Made by a program: the position numbers and the translations under genes
The notes under the pieces: model-generated
Told to the model about the DNA's origin: nothing
What the model saw: the letters and a program-made list of their open reading frames with translations, nothing else
The model's database searches: none
In this document: piece by piece, positions 49,777 through 60,227 of the stretch
Layout of the letters: each line of letters begins with the position of its first letter
Position numbering within the stretch: the first letter of the stretch is position 1
Source: Streptomyces kaniharaensis
GTDB lineage: Bacteria > Actinomycetota > Actinomycetes > Streptomycetales > Streptomycetaceae
Length of the DNA: 64,000 nt
NCBI RefSeq assembly: GCF_009569385.1
Contig: NZ_WBOF01000001.1
Coordinates: 2,242,001 to 2,306,000 of the forward strand
Reading direction: 5' to 3'

Positions 49777-51086
49777 CAGCGGAGGAACCCTTCGTAATTG
49801 CGCTGCTGGAGCTGGCTCTCGATCTGCTTCACAGTTTCGAGTCCGACGCCGACGACGATGAGCACGCTGGTGCCGCCGAACGGGAAGTTGGTCTGCTGTC
49901 CGAAGGCGACCAGGGCGATCATCGGGATCAACGCGATCAGGCCCAGGTAGAGCGAACCCGGCCACGTGATTCGGGTGAGCACGTAGTTCAGGTACTCGGC
50001 CGTCGGCCGGCCGGCCCGGATGCCCGGGATGAACCCACCATACTTCTTCATATTGTCGGCAACTTCTTCGGGGTTGAAGGAGATGGCGACGTAGAAGAAG
50101 GCGAAGAAGACGATCAGCAGGAAGTAGGTGGCCATGTAGATCGGGTGGTCACCCTTGACGAAGTTCGTCCGGATCCAGGTCGCCCAACCCGCCTGGCTGT
50201 TGGTCAGCTGGACCACCAGGGCCGGGATGTACAGCAGCGACGAGGCGAAGATGACCGGGATGACACCGGCCTGGTTCACCTTGAGCGGGATGTAGGTCGA
50301 GGTGCCGCCGAACGCCCGGCGGCCGATCATCCGCTTCGCGTACTGGACCGGGATCCGGCGCTGGGCCTGCTCGACGAAGATGACCAGCATCACAACGATG
50401 ACGCCGACCGCGACCACGGACAGGAACTCGACCCAGCCGCCGCCGATGGTGCCCGACTGCTTGATCGCCCACATGTTGGAGGGGAACTGCGCCGCGATCG
50501 AGGTGAAGATCAGCAGCGACATGCCGTTGCCGATGCCGCGGTCGGTGATCAGCTCGCCCAGCCACATGATCACGGTGGTGCCGGCGGTCATGGTCAGCAC
50601 CATGACGGCGATCCGGAACACGTGGGTGTCCGGCACGATCTGGTTGGCCAGCGGGCAGCCGGAGAACAGCGCGCCGCTGGAGGCCGTCGCCACGATGCCG
50701 GTGCCCTGGAGCACGGCGAGCGCGATGGTCAGGTACCGGGTGTACTGGGTGATCTTCGCCGTACCGGCCTGGCCCTCCTTCTTCAGCGCCTCGAGTCGCG
50801 GGATGACGACGGTGAGGAGCTGGAGGATGATGCTCGCCGTGATGTACGGCATGATGCCGAGGGCGAAGATCGTCAGCTGGAGCAGCGCTCCACCGCTGAA
50901 CAGGTTGACGAGCCCGAAGAGACCACTGTTCTTGGTCTCCTTCACACACTCGTTCACCGCCGTGAAGCTCACGCCCGGGAGCGGGATGTGCGAGCCCAGC
51001 CGGAACAGCACCATGATGCCCAGCGTGAACAGCAGCTTCTTGCGCAGGTCGGGCGTCTGGAACGCCCGCGCGAACGCACTGAGCAC
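49776..51086 (-). CDS. secY: Preprotein translocase subunit SecY
   Basis: A 436-residue channel protein with ten hydrophobic segments that forms the protein-conducting pore with SecE/SecG. Signatures include GIMPYITASIILQLL, TAGTTVIMWLGELITDRGIGNG and RMIGRRAFGGTSTYIPLKVNQAGVIP. Translation starts at GTG 51086 after GCAGGAGG. A terminator and a 325-base gap separate it from rplO, so the secY-adk unit has its own promoter. Confidence 0.96.
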   Translation of the reverse strand: MLSAFARAFQTPDLRKKLLFTLGIMVLFRLGSHIPLPGVSFTAVNECVKETKNSGLFGLVNLFSGGALLQLTIFALGIMPYITASIILQLLTVVIPRLEALKKEGQAGTAKITQYTRYLTIALAVLQGTGIVATASSGALFSGCPLANQIVPDTHVFRIAVMVLTMTAGTTVIMWLGELITDRGIGNGMSLLIFTSIAAQFPSNMWAIKQSGTIGGGWVEFLSVVAVGVIVVMLVIFVEQAQRRIPVQYAKRMIGRRAFGGTSTYIPLKVNQAGVIPVIFASSLLYIPALVVQLTNSQAGWATWIRTNFVKGDHPIYMATYFLLIVFFAFFYVAISFNPEEVADNMKKYGGFIPGIRAGRPTAEYLNYVLTRITWPGSLYLGLIALIPMIALVAFGQQTNFPFGGTSVLIVVGVGLETVKQIESQLQQRNYEGFLR

Positions 51087-51355
51087 GGTGCCTCCTGCGC
51101 CTCCCGCGCGTCGTCGGCGGGAGGGTCGGTCCTGATTGGGGAGTTTGCGGTTCGGGCTCCCGTACAGACGGCACAGGCGAGCCTACGCGCAGCCTACAAG
51201 GGAACTCCACGGACTCTAACAGTGCGCGGCCACTCGGAAGAAGCGCGTACGGCCGCTCCCCCACTCACGGGGTACGGGATGCCCGGTTTTGCCACACAAA
51301 AGAACGACGGCCGGCGCGGCCTGATTTCGGCCCGCGGGCGACTGCCGGAAAAGCA
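51087..51355. other. secY leader/promoter gap
   Basis: About 270 non-coding bases upstream of secY. A TAGAGT hexamer near 51215 on the minus strand, with TTCCGA 15 bases before it, is a weak promoter candidate. I see no small gene. Confidence 0.35.
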
Positions 51356-51391
51356 CGGGCCCCGCACCTCCCGAAGGAGATGCGGGGCCCG
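51356..51391 (-). terminator. Terminator after rplO
   Basis: An 11-base-pair stem (51356-51366 with 51381-51391) encloses a CTCC/GGAG inner stem, 20 bases after the rplO stop codon. Confidence 0.8.
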
Positions 51392-51411
51392 GAGCAACCA
51401 GGTCAGCGGGC

Positions 51412-51864
51412 TCAGACGAGCTCGGTGACCGTACCGCCGGCGGCGGTGATCTTCTCGGCGGCGGAGCCGGAGACGGCGTCGACCGTCACCTGCAGCGCGA
51501 CCGAGATCTCGCCGGTGCCGAGCACCTTGACGAGGGAGTTCTTGCGAACCGCGCCCTTGGCGACCAGGTCCTCGACCGTGACCTCGCCACCCTGCGGGTA
51601 GAGCTCGGCCAGCTTGTCGAGGTTGACGACCTGGAACGTGATCTTGAACGGGTTCTTGAAGCCCTTCAGCTTCGGCAGACGCATGTGGAGCGGCATCTGG
51701 CCACCCTCGAAGCGCTGCGGAACCTGGTAGCGGGCCTTGGTGCCCTTGGTACCACGACCGGCGGTCTTACCCTTGGAGCCCTCACCACGACCCACACGGA
51801 TCTTGTCGGTCTTGGCACCCGGGGCGGGACGCAGGTTGTGGATCTTGATCGGCTGGTCGGCCAT
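51412..51864 (-). CDS. rplO: 50S ribosomal protein L15
   Basis: A 150-residue L15. The basic glycine-rich N-terminus ([20 protein letters not shown]) and the [14 protein letters not shown] segment are standard. It is the last gene of the spc block before the terminator, 2 bases after rpmD. Confidence 0.96.
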   Translation of the reverse strand: MADQPIKIHNLRPAPGAKTDKIRVGRGEGSKGKTAGRGTKGTKARYQVPQRFEGGQMPLHMRLPKLKGFKNPFKITFQVVNLDKLAELYPQGGEVTVEDLVAKGAVRKNSLVKVLGTGEISVALQVTVDAVSGSAAEKITAAGGTVTELV

Positions 51865-51866
51865 GA

Positions 51867-52049
51867 TCAGTCCACCTCCTCAACCGTCACCAGGTGACGG
51901 ACCGTGTGGGCCATCCCGCGGATCTCGGGACGGTCCTCCTTCACCACGACGTCGTGCATGCGCTTGAGGCCAAGCGAACGCAGGGTGTCACGGTGGTTCT
52001 GCTTGCTGCCGATGTACGACTTGGTCTGCGTGATCTTCAGGCGAGCCAT
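51867..52049 (-). CDS. rpmD: 50S ribosomal protein L30
   Basis: A 60-residue L30 ([20 protein letters not shown] to HLVTVEEVD). Its ATG overlaps the rpsE stop codon by one base (TGATG), and it ends 2 bases before rplO. Confidence 0.96.
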   Translation of the reverse strand: MARLKITQTKSYIGSKQNHRDTLRSLGLKRMHDVVVKEDRPEIRGMAHTVRHLVTVEEVD

Positions 52050-52669
52050 CAGGCGCTCACCCCAGCAGCACGCGCCCGCAGCAGAGCGGCGGGGGCCACG
52101 TCCTCCAGCGGCAGGCCACGACGGGCGGCGATCTCCTCGGGGCGGACGAGGCCCTTCAGAGCAGCCACGGTGGCGTGCACGATGTTGATCGCGTTGTCGG
52201 AGCCGAGCGACTTCGACAGGATGTCGTGGATGCCGGCGCACTCCAGGACGGCACGCACCGGACCACCGGCGATAACACCGGTACCGGGGGCGGCGGGCTT
52301 CAGCAGCACGACGCCGGCGGCCTTCTCACCCTGGATCGGGTGCGGGACGGTGCCCTGGATACGGGGAACCTTGAAGAAGTTCTTCTTGGCCTCCTCAACG
52401 CCCTTGGCGATGGCGGCCGGAACCTCCTTCGCCTTCCCGTAACCGACACCCACGGTGCCGTCGCCATCGCCCACCACGACCAGCGCGGTGAAGCTGAAAC
52501 GACGACCACCCTTGACAACCTTGGCGACACGGTTGATCGCAACGACGCGCTCGACGTAAGCGGTCTTCTCGACGGCGGGGGCGTTGCCCCGGTCGTCGCG
52601 CTTACGGTCGCGCCGCTCGCCACCGGTGCCGCCGCCGGCGCCGCTACCGCGGCGCTGGGGTCCAGCCAT
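52049..52669 (-). CDS. rpsE: 30S ribosomal protein S5
   Basis: A 206-residue S5, involved in decoding fidelity. The RNA-binding loop [21 protein letters not shown] and the [15 protein letters not shown] segment are conserved. A Gly/Arg/Asp-rich N-terminal extension of about 35 residues is usual in actinobacteria. Because of the frameshift in rplR, the preceding frame as read runs 26 bases into this gene. Confidence 0.95.
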   Translation of the reverse strand: MAGPQRRGSGAGGGTGGERRDRKRDDRGNAPAVEKTAYVERVVAINRVAKVVKGGRRFSFTALVVVGDGDGTVGVGYGKAKEVPAAIAKGVEEAKKNFFKVPRIQGTVPHPIQGEKAAGVVLLKPAAPGTGVIAGGPVRAVLECAGIHDILSKSLGSDNAINIVHATVAALKGLVRPEEIAARRGLPLEDVAPAALLRARAAGVSA

Positions 52670-53102
52670 TGGAATTACCTCTCTCGATTACGTCCGCCGA
52701 CAGAGTCGACGAGCGGCTTAGAAGTCGAGCCCGGCCTCGCGGGCCCGCGTCCGCCAGGGCGGCGATGCGGCCGGCGTACCGGTTGCCCGCGCGGTCGAAG
52801 ACGACCGACTCGATGCCGGCGGCCTTGGCGCGCTCGGCGACCAGGCTCCCGACCTTCTTGGCCAGCTCGGTCTTGTCGCCCTCGGCGCCCTTGATGGACA
52901 CGTCGAGGGTGGACGCCGACGCCAGGGTGTGACCCTTGGCGTCGTCGATGACCTGGGCGACCATGTGACGGTTCGAGCGCGTCACGACGAGACGCGGACG
53001 CACCTCGGTGCCGACGACGCGCTTGCGAACGCGGATCGCGCGGCGCTTGCGAGCGGCGCTCTTGTAGGCGTTGCCCTTGCCGATCTTGACAGAGACGCTC
53101 AT
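52644..53102 (-). CDS. rplR: 50S ribosomal protein L18, C-terminus altered by a one-base insertion
   Basis: As read, 152 residues; family members have about 127. The 5S rRNA-binding body is normal through ALADA ([59 protein letters not shown]). After that the reading changes to [13 protein letters not shown]. Removing one C from the CCC at 52744-52746 restores [13 protein letters not shown] and a stop at 52718, the expected end. It is either a sequencing error or a recent mutation; the long form would run 26 bases into rpsE. Confidence 0.9.
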   Translation of the reverse strand: MSVSVKIGKGNAYKSAARKRRAIRVRKRVVGTEVRPRLVVTRSNRHMVAQVIDDAKGHTLASASTLDVSIKGAEGDKTELAKKVGSLVAERAKAAGIESVVFDRAGNRYAGRIAALADAGPRGRARLLSRSSTLSADVIERGNSNGWTPAPR

Positions 53103-53105
53103 CGC

Positions 53106-53645
53106 TTACTTACCACTCTTTCCGACCTTGCGGCGGATGACCTCGCCCGCGTACTTGACGCCCTTGGCCTTGTACGGGTCGGGCTTGCGCAGCTTGCGGA
53201 TGTTCGCGGCGACCTCGCCGACCTTCTGCTTGTCGATGCCGTCCACGTGGAACTTGGTGGGCGACTCGACGACGAAGGAGATGCCCTCCGGCGCGGCGAC
53301 CAGGATCGGGTGGCTGTAGCCGAGCGAGAACTCCATGTCGGAGCCCTTCGCCGCGACGCGGTAACCAACACCGCTGATCTCCAGCGACTTGCGGTAGCCC
53401 GCGGTCACGCCGGTGATCATGTTCGCCACCAGCGTGCGGGTCAGGCCGTGCAGGGCCTTCGAGCGACGCTCGTCGTTCGGGCGGGTGACGAGCACGGTGC
53501 CGTCCTCGCCCTTGCCGATTGCGATGGGCTCGGCGACGACGTGGGTGAGGGAGCCCTTCGGGCCCTTCACCGAGACCGCCTGGCCATCGATGGTGACGTC
53601 CACGCCAGCGGGGACCTGGATGGGCAGCCGTCCAATGCGCGACAT
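53106..53645 (-). CDS. rplF: 50S ribosomal protein L6
   Basis: A 179-residue L6 near the GTPase-associated centre. It begins [20 protein letters not shown], and the conserved C-terminal block [20 protein letters not shown] is present. It lies between rpsH and rplR with normal short spacing. Confidence 0.96.
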   Translation of the reverse strand: MSRIGRLPIQVPAGVDVTIDGQAVSVKGPKGSLTHVVAEPIAIGKGEDGTVLVTRPNDERRSKALHGLTRTLVANMITGVTAGYRKSLEISGVGYRVAAKGSDMEFSLGYSHPILVAAPEGISFVVESPTKFHVDGIDKQKVGEVAANIRKLRKPDPYKAKGVKYAGEVIRRKVGKSGK

Positions 53646-53667
53646 TGCTGTACCTCCGTTTCCCGAA

Positions 53668-54075
53668 TTACCAGACGTAGGCGAGAACTTCTCCGCCTAC
53701 GCCCTTCTTGGCGGCCTGCTTGTCGGTCAGGAGGCCGGAGGACGTGGAGATGATCGCCACGCCCAGGCCGCCGAGCACCTTCGGCAGGTTGGTGGACTTT
53801 GCGTAAACACGCAGACCCGGCTTGCTGATGCGCTTGATGCCGGCGATGGAGCGCTCACGGTTGGGGCCGAACTTGAGCTCGATGGTCAGCTTCTTGCCGA
53901 CCTCGCCCTCGGCGGGGTCCTCAACCTTGTAGGAGGAGATGTACCCCTCCTGCTGCAGGATCTCGGCGACGTGCGCCTTGATCTTGCTCGACGGCATCGC
54001 GACAGAGTCGTGGTACGCCGAGTTCGCGTTACGCAGACGCGTGAGCATGTCTGCGATGGGGTCGGTCATGGTCAT
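53668..54075 (-). CDS. rpsH: 30S ribosomal protein S8
   Basis: A 135-residue S8, binder of 16S rRNA helix 21. It begins [20 protein letters not shown] and ends [19 protein letters not shown]. The start at ATG 54075 gives the family N-terminus; a second ATG lies two codons in. An unusually long 267-base gap containing a stem-loop precedes it. Confidence 0.95.
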   Translation of the reverse strand: MTMTDPIADMLTRLRNANSAYHDSVAMPSSKIKAHVAEILQQEGYISSYKVEDPAEGEVGKKLTIELKFGPNRERSIAGIKRISKPGLRVYAKSTNLPKVLGGLGVAIISTSSGLLTDKQAAKKGVGGEVLAYVW

Positions 54076-54342
54076 GATGGCCTCAGGCCTCTCTCGCCGT
54101 GGTTTCTCCGCACCAGGTCCCCCTTCCGCACTCTTCCGAGTTCGGCAGGGGCACAAGCGCAGGGGACCTACGACGTAGTAAGACTGGGTGCGAGCCCTCC
54201 CAGAAGAGGACCACGGGCATCCATGGGGAAGCCGTGGCAGGGGGCCCGACCCCACTACCTTACGGGAAGCCGTACGGCAGGCCCAAACGGGCCGGTGTGG
54301 GATCGGGCACCTCTGCTTCGCTGTGTGCCTAAAGCGCCTGGA

Positions 54343-54528
54343 TTACCAGGAGCTCTTGGTCACGCCCGGCAGCTCGCCGCGGTGCGCCATCTCACGGAGG
54401 CAGACACGGCAGAGGCCGAACTTGCGGTACACCGAGTGCGGACGGCCGCAGCGCTGGCACCGGGTGTAGGCCCGGACGCCGAACTTCGGCTTGCGCTCGG
54501 CCTTCGCGATGAGGGACTTCTTCGCCAT
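54343..54528 (-). CDS. rpsN: 30S ribosomal protein S14 type Z
   Basis: A 61-residue zinc-binding S14. The ligands C24, C27, C40 and C43 (CQRC...CRVC) are intact, so it is the zinc-containing form rather than the longer zinc-free paralogue. It lies 4 bases after rplE. Confidence 0.96.
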   Translation of the reverse strand: MAKKSLIAKAERKPKFGVRAYTRCQRCGRPHSVYRKFGLCRVCLREMAHRGELPGVTKSSW

Positions 54529-54532
54529 TGGC

Positions 54533-55102
54533 TCACGCCTCCTTGAACGGGAAGCCCAGAGCGCGCAGGAGCGCCCGGCCCTCGTCGTCGGTCTGAGCGG
54601 TGGTCACGACGGTGATGTCCATACCGCGCTGACGGTCGACCTTGTCCTGGTCGATCTCGTGGAACATAACCTGCTCGGTCAGACCGAAGGTGTAGTTGCC
54701 ACGGCCGTCGAACTGCTTCGGGGAGAGACCACGGAAGTCACGGATTCGCGGCAGAGCCAGCGAGACCAGACGGTCCAGGAACTCCCACATGCGGTCACCA
54801 CGGAGGGTGACGTGGGTGCCGATCGGCTGGCCCTCGCGCAGCTTGAACTGCGCGATGGACTTACGAGCCTTGGTCACGGCCGGCTTCTGACCGGTGATGG
54901 CGGTCAGGTCGCGGATCGCGCCCTCGATCAGCTTGCTGTCACGGGCAGCCTCGCCGACACCCATGTTGACCACGACCTTGACCAGGCCGGGGATCAGCAT
55001 GACGTTCTCGTACTTGAACTGCTCGTTCAGCTGGCCCTTGATCTCGGAGTTGTAACGCTCCTTGAGGCGGGGGGCCACCTTCTCAACAGTCGTCTCAGAC
55101 AT
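54533..55102 (-). CDS. rplE: 50S ribosomal protein L5
   Basis: A 189-residue L5 that binds 5S rRNA and contacts S13. [35 protein letters not shown] and [17 protein letters not shown] are the conserved blocks. The ATG overlaps the end of rplX by one base. Confidence 0.96.
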   Translation of the reverse strand: MSETTVEKVAPRLKERYNSEIKGQLNEQFKYENVMLIPGLVKVVVNMGVGEAARDSKLIEGAIRDLTAITGQKPAVTKARKSIAQFKLREGQPIGTHVTLRGDRMWEFLDRLVSLALPRIRDFRGLSPKQFDGRGNYTFGLTEQVMFHEIDQDKVDRQRGMDITVVTTAQTDDEGRALLRALGFPFKEA

Positions 55103-55425
55103 CAGATGTCCTCACCGGTTCGCTTGGCAACGCGGATCTTGTTGCCCTCGTCGTCGAAGCGGTAGCCAACGCGGGTGACGACCTTCTTGCCGTCCTTCTC
55201 CACGACCAGCTGGACGTTGGAGACGTGCACCGGGGCCTCGACGGTGACGATGCCACCCTGAGTGCCCGGACCCGGCTTGGTGTGCTTCTTGACCCGGTTC
55301 ACACCCTCGACCAGGACCTTGTTCTCGGCGGGGAGGGCCTGGATGACCTTGCCCTGCTTGCCCTTGTCCTTGCCGGTGATGACCTGAACCAGGTCACCCT
55401 TCTTGATCTTCATGCTGTTCGCCAT
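55102..55425 (-). CDS. rplX: 50S ribosomal protein L24
   Basis: A 107-residue L24, an early assembly protein. The KOW motif [20 protein letters not shown] lies near the N-terminus, followed by [13 protein letters not shown]. The ATG lies 3 bases after rplN, and the end overlaps rplE. Confidence 0.96.
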   Translation of the reverse strand: MANSMKIKKGDLVQVITGKDKGKQGKVIQALPAENKVLVEGVNRVKKHTKPGPGTQGGIVTVEAPVHVSNVQLVVEKDGKKVVTRVGYRFDDEGNKIRVAKRTGEDI

Positions 55426-55428
55426 GGG

Positions 55429-55800
55429 TTAGAGCACCTCCGGCGCCAGCGAGATGATCTTCATGAACTTCTTGTCGCGCAGCTCGCGGCCCACGGGGCC
55501 GAAGATGCGGGTGCCACGGGGGTCACCCTCGGTGTTCTTCAGCACGACAGCGGCGTTCTCGTCGAAGCGGATGTACGAGCCATCCGGACGACGGCGCTCC
55601 TTGACGGTGCGGACGACGACGCACTTGACGACGTCGCCCTTCTTCACCGAACCACCGGGGATCGCGTCCTTGACGGTCGCGACGATGACGTCCCCGATAC
55701 CGGCGTAGCGGCGACCGGAGCCACCGAGAACACGGATGCAAAGGATCTCCTTGGCACCAGTGTTGTCGGCAACACGCAGTCGCGACTCCTGCTGGATCAC
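55429..55800 (-). CDS. rplN: 50S ribosomal protein L14
   Basis: A 123-residue L14 ([20 protein letters not shown] to [20 protein letters not shown]). It starts at GTG 55800, the normal actinobacterial start. A 102-base gap separates it from rpsQ, the traditional S10/spc boundary. Confidence 0.96.
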   Translation of the reverse strand: MIQQESRLRVADNTGAKEILCIRVLGGSGRRYAGIGDVIVATVKDAIPGGSVKKGDVVKCVVVRTVKERRRPDGSYIRFDENAAVVLKNTEGDPRGTRIFGPVGRELRDKKFMKIISLAPEVL

Positions 55801-55902
55801 AGCTTTCTCCTGATCGTCAACGAGAGTCGACGGGCCGGCCGCTGCTCACATCGGCGTCCCTGTGGGACCCGTTGCACATACGGCCGTACCTCATCGGCTT
55901 CG

Positions 55903-56175
55903 TTACTTGGCCTTCTCGAGGATCTCGACGACGCGCCAGCGCTTGCTCGCGGACAGCGGGCGGGTCTCCGCAAGGAGGACCCGGTCGCCCACGCCGCACG
56001 CGTTCTGCTCGTCGTGCGCCTTCAGCTTGTTCGTACGGCGGATGACCTTGCCGTACAGAGCGTGCTTGACGCGGTCCTCGACGGCGACGACGACGGTCTT
56101 GTCCATCTTGTCGCTGACGACGAGACCCTCACGGGTCTTGCGGAAACCGCGCGTCTCGTTGGTGTTCTCAGTCAT
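55903..56175 (-). CDS. rpsQ: 30S ribosomal protein S17
   Basis: A 90-residue S17. The OB-fold core [20 protein letters not shown] and the [20 protein letters not shown] block are conserved. The ATG overlaps the rpmC end by one base. It is the last gene of the S10 block. Confidence 0.96.
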   Translation of the reverse strand: MTENTNETRGFRKTREGLVVSDKMDKTVVVAVEDRVKHALYGKVIRRTNKLKAHDEQNACGVGDRVLLAETRPLSASKRWRVVEILEKAK

Positions 56176-56399
56176 CAGGCGTTCTCCACCGTCTCGATGC
56201 CCAGCTCGCGCTCGCGCATCAGGGTGTAGATCCGCGCGATGTCCTTGCGGACGAGCTTGAGCCGTCCGTGGTTGTCGAGCTGCCCGGTCGCCGCCTGGAA
56301 GCGGAGGTTGAACAGCTCCTCCTTGGCCTCGCGCAGCTTGGCAACGAGACCCTCGTTGTCCAGCGAGCGAAGCTCAGCAGCCTTGGTAGCGGCCGACAT
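56175..56399 (-). CDS. rpmC: 50S ribosomal protein L29
   Basis: A 74-residue helical protein at the peptide exit tunnel ([40 protein letters not shown]). Its ATG overlaps the rplP stop codon by one base. Confidence 0.96.
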   Translation of the reverse strand: MSAATKAAELRSLDNEGLVAKLREAKEELFNLRFQAATGQLDNHGRLKLVRKDIARIYTLMRERELGIETVENA

Positions 56400-56818
56400 C
56401 AGCTCTCACCGTCCTCGCGCCGGACGATCCGGCACTTCATCGGCAGCTTGTGCGCGGCGCGGGTGAGCGCCTCGCGAGCAACCTTCTCGTTCGGGTACGA
56501 CAGCTCGAACATGACCCGACCCGGGTGCACGTTCGCGATCCACCACTCCGGCGAACCCTTACCGGAACCCATGCGGGTCTCGGCCGGCTTCTTGGTGAGC
56601 GGGCGGTCCGGGTAGATGTTGATCCAGACCTTGCCACCACGACGGATGTGACGGGTGATCGCGATACGAGCGGACTCGATCTGACGGTTCGTCACGTAGG
56701 CCGGGGTCACGGCCTGGATGCCGAACTGGCCGAACGCCAGCTCGGTGCCACCCTTGGAAGCGCCACGGCGCTTCGGGTGGTGCTGCTTGCGGTGCTTGAC
56801 CCGACGGGGGATCAGCAT
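56399..56818 (-). CDS. rplP: 50S ribosomal protein L16
   Basis: A 139-residue L16 at the A-site finger. [39 protein letters not shown] and [20 protein letters not shown] are present. It lies 5 bases after rpsC. Confidence 0.96.
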   Translation of the reverse strand: MLIPRRVKHRKQHHPKRRGASKGGTELAFGQFGIQAVTPAYVTNRQIESARIAITRHIRRGGKVWINIYPDRPLTKKPAETRMGSGKGSPEWWIANVHPGRVMFELSYPNEKVAREALTRAAHKLPMKCRIVRREDGES

Positions 56819-56823
56819 TTGGG

Positions 56824-57648
56824 TCAGGCCTCCGTTCCGGTGTTCTCAGCAGCCGGAGCCTCGACGGCCGGGGCCGCGGGGGCCTCGGCAGCGGCGGGAC
56901 GACGGCCACGGCCACCGCGCTCGCCACCACGGCGCTCGCCACCGCGGGCGGGACGACCACCCTCGGGACGGGCCGGGCGGTTGCCCGAGCGGGCAGCGGC
57001 GTTCTCAGCGCGGACCTCGGCGATGTTCTTGACGTCGCCCTTGTAGATCCAGACCTTCACGCCGATGCGGCCGAAGGTCGTCTTGGCCTCGAAGAAGCCG
57101 TAGTCGACGTTCGCGCGCAGGGTGTGCAGCGGCACACGGCCCTCGCGGTAGAACTCCGAACGGCTCATCTCGGCGCCGCCGAGACGACCGGAGCACTGGA
57201 CCTTGATGCCCTTGGCGCCGGACTTCATGGTGCCCTGCATCGACTTGCGCATGGCACGACGGAAGGAGACGCGGGAGGACAGCTGCTCCGCGACGCCCTG
57301 AGCCACGAGCTGGGCGTCCAGCTCGGGGTTCTTGACCTCGAGGATGTTCAGCTGGACCTGCTTGCCGGTCAGCTTCTCGAGGTCGCCGCGGATGCGGTCG
57401 GCCTCGGTGCCACGGCGACCGATGACGATGCCGGGACGGGCGGTGTGGATGTCAACGCGGACGCGGTCGCGGGTGCGCTCGATCTCGACCTTGGAGATGC
57501 CGGCGCGCTCCATGCCCTTCGTCATCATGCGACGAATGGCGACGTCTTCCTTGACGTAGTCCTTGTACAGCTTGTCGGCGTACCAACGGGACTTGAAGTC
57601 CGTGCTGATGCCGAGGCGGAACCCGTGCGGGTTAACCTTCTGGCCCAT
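56824..57648 (-). CDS. rpsC: 30S ribosomal protein S3
   Basis: A 274-residue S3. The N-terminal KH domain carries [18 protein letters not shown], and the S3 C-terminal domain contains [20 protein letters not shown]. An Arg/Gly- and Ala/Pro-rich tail of about 60 residues is the usual actinobacterial extension. Its ATG shares a base with the rplV stop codon (TAATG). Confidence 0.96.
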   Translation of the reverse strand: MGQKVNPHGFRLGISTDFKSRWYADKLYKDYVKEDVAIRRMMTKGMERAGISKVEIERTRDRVRVDIHTARPGIVIGRRGTEADRIRGDLEKLTGKQVQLNILEVKNPELDAQLVAQGVAEQLSSRVSFRRAMRKSMQGTMKSGAKGIKVQCSGRLGGAEMSRSEFYREGRVPLHTLRANVDYGFFEAKTTFGRIGVKVWIYKGDVKNIAEVRAENAAARSGNRPARPEGGRPARGGERRGGERGGRGRRPAAAEAPAAPAVEAPAAENTGTEA

Positions 57649-57995
57649 TACCGGGTCCCTTCCTTGCTGCTGACGACCACGGTGATGTGGCTGGTCCGCT
57701 TGCGGATCCGGTAGGCACGGCCCTGGGCACGCGGACGGAACCGCTTCAGGGTCGGGCCCTCGTCAACGTACGCCTCGGAGATGTAGAGGTCGTCCACGTT
57801 GGAGTGGTTGTAGTTGTGCGCGGCGTTGGCGATGGCGCTGTCGAGCACCTTGCCGACCGGCACGGTGGCGGCCTGCGGAGCGAAACGCAGGACGGCCTGG
57901 GCCTCCGTGGCATTCATGCCACGGATGAGGTCCACCACGCGGCGGGCCTTCATGGGCGTCACGCGGATGTACCGCGCCTGTGCCCTGGCTTCCAT
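57648..57995 (-). CDS. rplV: 50S ribosomal protein L22
   Basis: A 115-residue L22 lining the exit tunnel. It begins [20 protein letters not shown], and the tunnel loop region is near [18 protein letters not shown]. The start is ATG 57995 after AAGGGGA; an in-frame ATG nine codons earlier lacks family support. Confidence 0.96.
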   Translation of the reverse strand: MEARAQARYIRVTPMKARRVVDLIRGMNATEAQAVLRFAPQAATVPVGKVLDSAIANAAHNYNHSNVDDLYISEAYVDEGPTLKRFRPRAQGRAYRIRKRTSHITVVVSSKEGTR

Positions 57996-58052
57996 GGTTG
58001 TCCCCTTAATGGAGTAAGTCATTGAGTCGTTCTGGCGCTTAAGCTCAGGCGC

Positions 58053-58334
58053 TTAGCGACGCTTCGACTTCCGGTCTTCCTTCACGTGACCACGGAAGGT
58101 ACGGGTCGGAGCGAACTCGCCGAGCTTGTGGCCGACCATCGACTCGGTGACGAACACCGGGACGTGCTTGCGGCCATCGTGGACCGCGATCGTGTGACCG
58201 AGCATGCTCGGGGAGATCACGGAACGACGGGACCAGGTCTTGATGACGTTCTGGGTACCCGCCTCGTTCTGAGCGTCCACCTTCTTGATGAGGTGGCCGT
58301 CGATGAAGGGGCCCTTCTTGAGACTGCGCGGCAT
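58053..58334 (-). CDS. rpsS: 30S ribosomal protein S19
   Basis: A 93-residue S19 of the 30S head ([20 protein letters not shown] to [14 protein letters not shown]). It lies 11 bases after rplB. Confidence 0.96.
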   Translation of the reverse strand: MPRSLKKGPFIDGHLIKKVDAQNEAGTQNVIKTWSRRSVISPSMLGHTIAVHDGRKHVPVFVTESMVGHKLGEFAPTRTFRGHVKEDRKSKRR

Positions 58335-58345
58335 CTGACCTGCTC

Positions 58346-59182
58346 CTAGCGCTTCTTGTTGGTCTTGCGGCGGCGCACGATGAGCTTGTCCGACGCCTTG
58401 TTCGGGCGACGGGTACGGCCCTCGGGCTTACCCCACGGCGAGACCGGGTGGCGACCACCGGAGGTCTTACCCTCACCACCACCGTGCGGGTGGTCGATCG
58501 GGTTCATGGCGACACCACGCACGGTCGGGCGGACGCCCTTCCAGCGCATGCGGCCGGCCTTGCCCCAGTTGATGTTCGACTGCTCGGCGTTGCCGACCTC
58601 GCCGACGGTGGCGCGGCAGCGCGCGTCGACCAGGCGGATCTCACCGGAGGGCATGCGCAGGTGCGCCATGCGACCCTCACGGGCGAGCAGCTGGATGCCG
58701 GAACCGGCGGAGCGGGCCAGCTTGGCACCGCCACCGGGACGCAGCTCCACCGCGTGGATGGTGGTACCGACCGGGATGTTGCGCAGCGGCAGGTTGTTGC
58801 CCGGCTTGATGTCGGCGCCAGCGCCGTTCTCGATCCGGTCACCCTGCGTGATGCCGCGCGGCGCGATGATGTAGCGCTTCTCGCCGTCCGCGTAGTGCAG
58901 GAGCGCGATGCGCGCGGTGCGGTTCGGGTCGTACTCGATGTGTGCGACCTTGGCCGGCACGCCGTCCTTGTCGTGACGACGGAAGTCGATCACGCGGTAG
59001 GCGCGCTTGTGACCGCCACCCTGGTGGCGAGCGGTGATACGACCGGCGTTGTTACGGCCGCCCTTGCTGTGCAGGGGGCGAACCAGCGACTTCTCCGGCG
59101 TGGACCGCGTGATTTCTACGAAGTCGGCCACGCTGGAGCCACGACGGCCCGGCGTAGTCGGCTTGTACTTGCGGATGCCCAT
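58346..59182 (-). CDS. rplB: 50S ribosomal protein L2
   Basis: A 278-residue L2 near the peptidyl transferase centre. [20 protein letters not shown] and the C-terminal [20 protein letters not shown], with its conserved His, are present. The start is set at ATG 59182; the longer open frame extends into non-coding DNA. Confidence 0.96.
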   Translation of the reverse strand: MGIRKYKPTTPGRRGSSVADFVEITRSTPEKSLVRPLHSKGGRNNAGRITARHQGGGHKRAYRVIDFRRHDKDGVPAKVAHIEYDPNRTARIALLHYADGEKRYIIAPRGITQGDRIENGAGADIKPGNNLPLRNIPVGTTIHAVELRPGGGAKLARSAGSGIQLLAREGRMAHLRMPSGEIRLVDARCRATVGEVGNAEQSNINWGKAGRMRWKGVRPTVRGVAMNPIDHPHGGGEGKTSGGRHPVSPWGKPEGRTRRPNKASDKLIVRRRKTNKKR

Positions 59183-59228
59183 TTGGCTCTCTCGTCCTCG
59201 TCCTAATCGACGATCACGATCTCCCTGT

Positions 59229-59546
59229 TCAGGAGACCGGACCACCGAAGATGTCGATGCGGTTGCCCTCGGCCAGCGTCACGATGGCGCGCTTGGTGTC
59301 CTTGCGCTTGCCAAAGCCCGTCTTGGACCGCTTGCGCTTGCCCTGACGGTTGATCGTGTTGACAGCCTCGACCTTGACCGAGAAGACCGCCTCGACGGCC
59401 TGCTTGATCTGGGTCTTGTTGGCGCCCGGCGACACGATGAACGTGTACTTGTTCTCGTCGAGAAGGCTGTAGCTCTTCTCGGAGATGACCGGCTTCACCA
59501 GGACGTCACGGGGGTCCGTGAACGTCTTGCTCGTAACGTCGCTCAT
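59229..59546 (-). CDS. rplW: 50S ribosomal protein L23
   Basis: A 105-residue L23 at the exit tunnel, docking site for trigger factor and [23 protein letters not shown] and [20 protein letters not shown] are conserved. Its ATG overlaps the rplD stop codon by one base. Confidence 0.96.
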   Translation of the reverse strand: MSDVTSKTFTDPRDVLVKPVISEKSYSLLDENKYTFIVSPGANKTQIKQAVEAVFSVKVEAVNTINRQGKRKRSKTGFGKRKDTKRAIVTLAEGNRIDIFGGPVS

Positions 59547-60223
59547 CAGGCGGCGCTCCCTTCGAGCTCGCCCTCAGCGGCAACGGCCTTGGCGGACGCG
59601 GCCGGACCGGCCACGAAACGCTCGAAGGCGGCCTGGGTGAAGACCACATCGTCGGAGACGAGCACGTCGTAGGTGTTCAGCTGACCGGCGTCCAGGATGT
59701 GCACGTTCGGCAGGTTGCGAGCGGACTTGACGCCCAGCTCGTCCGCGCGCTCGACGACCAGGAGGACGTTCTTGCGCTCGGTGATCTTGCCGAACAGGCT
59801 CTTGGCGGCCTTGGTCGACGGCGCCTCGGTCGCGGTCACGCCGGTCACGACGTGAATGCGGTTGTGGCGGGCCCGGTCGGTGAGCGCACCGCGCAGGGCG
59901 GCGGCGATCATCTTCTTCGGGGTCCGCTGCGAGTAGTCGCGCGGCACGGGACCGTGCACGACGCCACCGCCGGCGAACTGCGGCGCACGGGTCGAGCCCT
60001 GACGGGCGCGGCCGGTGCCCTTCTGGCGGTACGGCTTCTTGCCGCCACCGCGGACCTCGCCACGAGTCTTGGTCTTGTGGGTGCCCTGACGGGCCGCAGC
60101 GAGCTGCGCCACGACGACCTGGTGCATCAGCGGAACGCTGACCTTCGCGTCGAAGATCTCGGCCGGCAGCTCGATGCTGCCGGTCTTGTCGCCAGCCGGC
60201 GACAGGATGTCAATGGTGCTCAT
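59546..60223 (-). CDS. rplD: 50S ribosomal protein L4
   Basis: A 225-residue L4 whose loop lines the exit tunnel ([20 protein letters not shown]). In E. coli it also represses the S10 operon; whether it does so here is unknown, but a leader hairpin exists upstream of rpsJ. It lies 4 bases after rplC. Confidence 0.96.
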   Translation of the reverse strand: MSTIDILSPAGDKTGSIELPAEIFDAKVSVPLMHQVVVAQLAAARQGTHKTKTRGEVRGGGKKPYRQKGTGRARQGSTRAPQFAGGGVVHGPVPRDYSQRTPKKMIAAALRGALTDRARHNRIHVVTGVTATEAPSTKAAKSLFGKITERKNVLLVVERADELGVKSARNLPNVHILDAGQLNTYDVLVSDDVVFTQAAFERFVAGPAASAKAVAAEGELEGSAA

Positions 60224-60227
60224 TTCC

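Noticed and set aside
52644..53102. rplR as a pseudogene
   Set aside because: The RNA-binding body is intact, the gene is essential, and the change affects only the last few residues. A sequencing error or tail change is more likely than loss.
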